From: Saccoglossus kowalevskii
Taxonomy: Eukaryota > Hemichordata > Enteropneusta > Harrimaniidae
Assembly: GCF_000003605.2 (NCBI RefSeq)
Contig: NW_003120426.1
Coordinates: 259,311-292,693 of the forward strand
DNA length: 33,383 nucleotides
Direction: 5' to 3'
Position numbers and translations under genes: made by a program
Part shown: in pieces, positions 33,070 to 33,383 of the stretch
Position numbering within the stretch: the stretch's first letter is position 1
Layout of the letters: the number at the start of each line of letters is the position of its first letter
The notes under the pieces: model-generated
Databases searched by the model: none
Told to the model about the DNA's origin: nothing
Seen by the model: only the letters and a program-made list of their open reading frames with translations

Positions 33070-33383
33070 TGCCTGAAAAAAAATTTACAATTCAAAGTTG
33101 AGAATACTCCAGAGCTCTAAATATTAAGAAAAAGTTATATTTTTAACCTGGCCTATGTCATTTACAAAACAAAGCAAAATAATAAATAAATAAATAAATA
33201 AAATACTGCCTGAAAAAAGAAAATTTACAATTCAAAGTTGAGACCCCACGTTCAATACTCCAGAGATCTAAATATGAAGAAAATGTTATATTCTTAATCA
33301 GGCCTATGTTATTTGAAAAAAAACAGGCAAATAATAAATAAACAGAACAATGGTAAAATACTGCCCGAAAAAAACAAAATTAA
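33070..33383. repeat. Short tandem array, units of 137 and 155 bp
   Basis: The word GCCTGAAAAAA (GCCCGAAAAAA in the third copy) begins units at 33071, 33208 and 33363, the last cut by the window edge. Shared order within units: TTTACAATTCAAAGTTGAGA, ATACTCCAGAG.TCTAAATAT, GTTATAT, GGCCTATG. Unit 2 carries an extra CCCCACGTTC-containing insertion, and unit 1 ends in a run of AATA repeats (about 33178-33204). It directly follows the broken transposase and may belong to that element's 3' end. Confidence 0.85.

Noticed and set aside
1-33383. CRISPR arrays, tRNA or rRNA genes, bacterial operons
   Set aside because: No spaced identical repeats of CRISPR type, no cloverleaf or rRNA segment recognised by eye, and the gene structure is eukaryotic. 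A tRNAscan or Infernal run would be needed to exclude small RNAs fully.

Overview
The window is eukaryotic nuclear DNA, most likely from a marine invertebrate; I cannot fix the phylum. It is AT-rich, gene-poor and full of decayed mobile elements. Its one intact-looking host gene has GT-AG introns, a TATA box and AATAAA signals. The mobile elements (a Maverick/Polinton-type polymerase, a THAP plus DDE transposon, multicopy EADTR-type ORFs, MITEs) are typical of molluscs, brachiopods, amphioxus, hemichordates and cnidarians.

Layout. 1-7900: no convincing gene; diverged tandem repeats (about 2540-3560), a 73-nt hairpin (3852-3924), nested MITE-like inverted repeats (3996-4875) and a diverged 520-bp duplication (6430-7240). 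7913-10600: a secreted cysteine-rich protein gene on the plus strand. Its signal peptide is encoded by two small exons, followed by five 8-cysteine domains in the order A-B-A-B-A, each on a 135-bp phase-1 exon. 10600-12237: no clear gene, some short repeats. 12238-12287: a 50-N assembly gap. 12353-17213: remnant of a Maverick/Polinton-like element, with a PC4-domain gene on the minus strand and a protein-primed type B DNA polymerase on the plus strand, transcribed divergently from a roughly 550-bp spacer; the polymerase has several frame breaks and is cut off just after Pol motif A. About 17205-20429: a decayed minus-strand copy of a multicopy transposon-like ORF abutting the broken polymerase. 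20430-25745: mostly empty, with one clear 214-bp MITE (21549-21762). 26019-28050: a 2.03-kb TIR-flanked element carrying the N-terminal piece of a related zinc-binding ORF. 29612-30012: a fold-back repeat with 58-bp arms differing at one base. 31804-33015: a broken THAP + DDE_Tnp_4 transposase. 33070-33383: a short tandem repeat array.

How the parts relate. The cysteine-rich gene grew by duplication of a two-exon B-A block, and the intron sequence was copied with it. The rest is a graveyard of nested or adjacent elements. The most interesting parts are the alternating two-type cysteine protein and its altered last exon, the divergent PC4/polymerase pair, and the TIRs around the N-terminal fragment of a multicopy ORF whose mobility class I cannot name. 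All family assignments come from reading motifs by eye; no searches were run.
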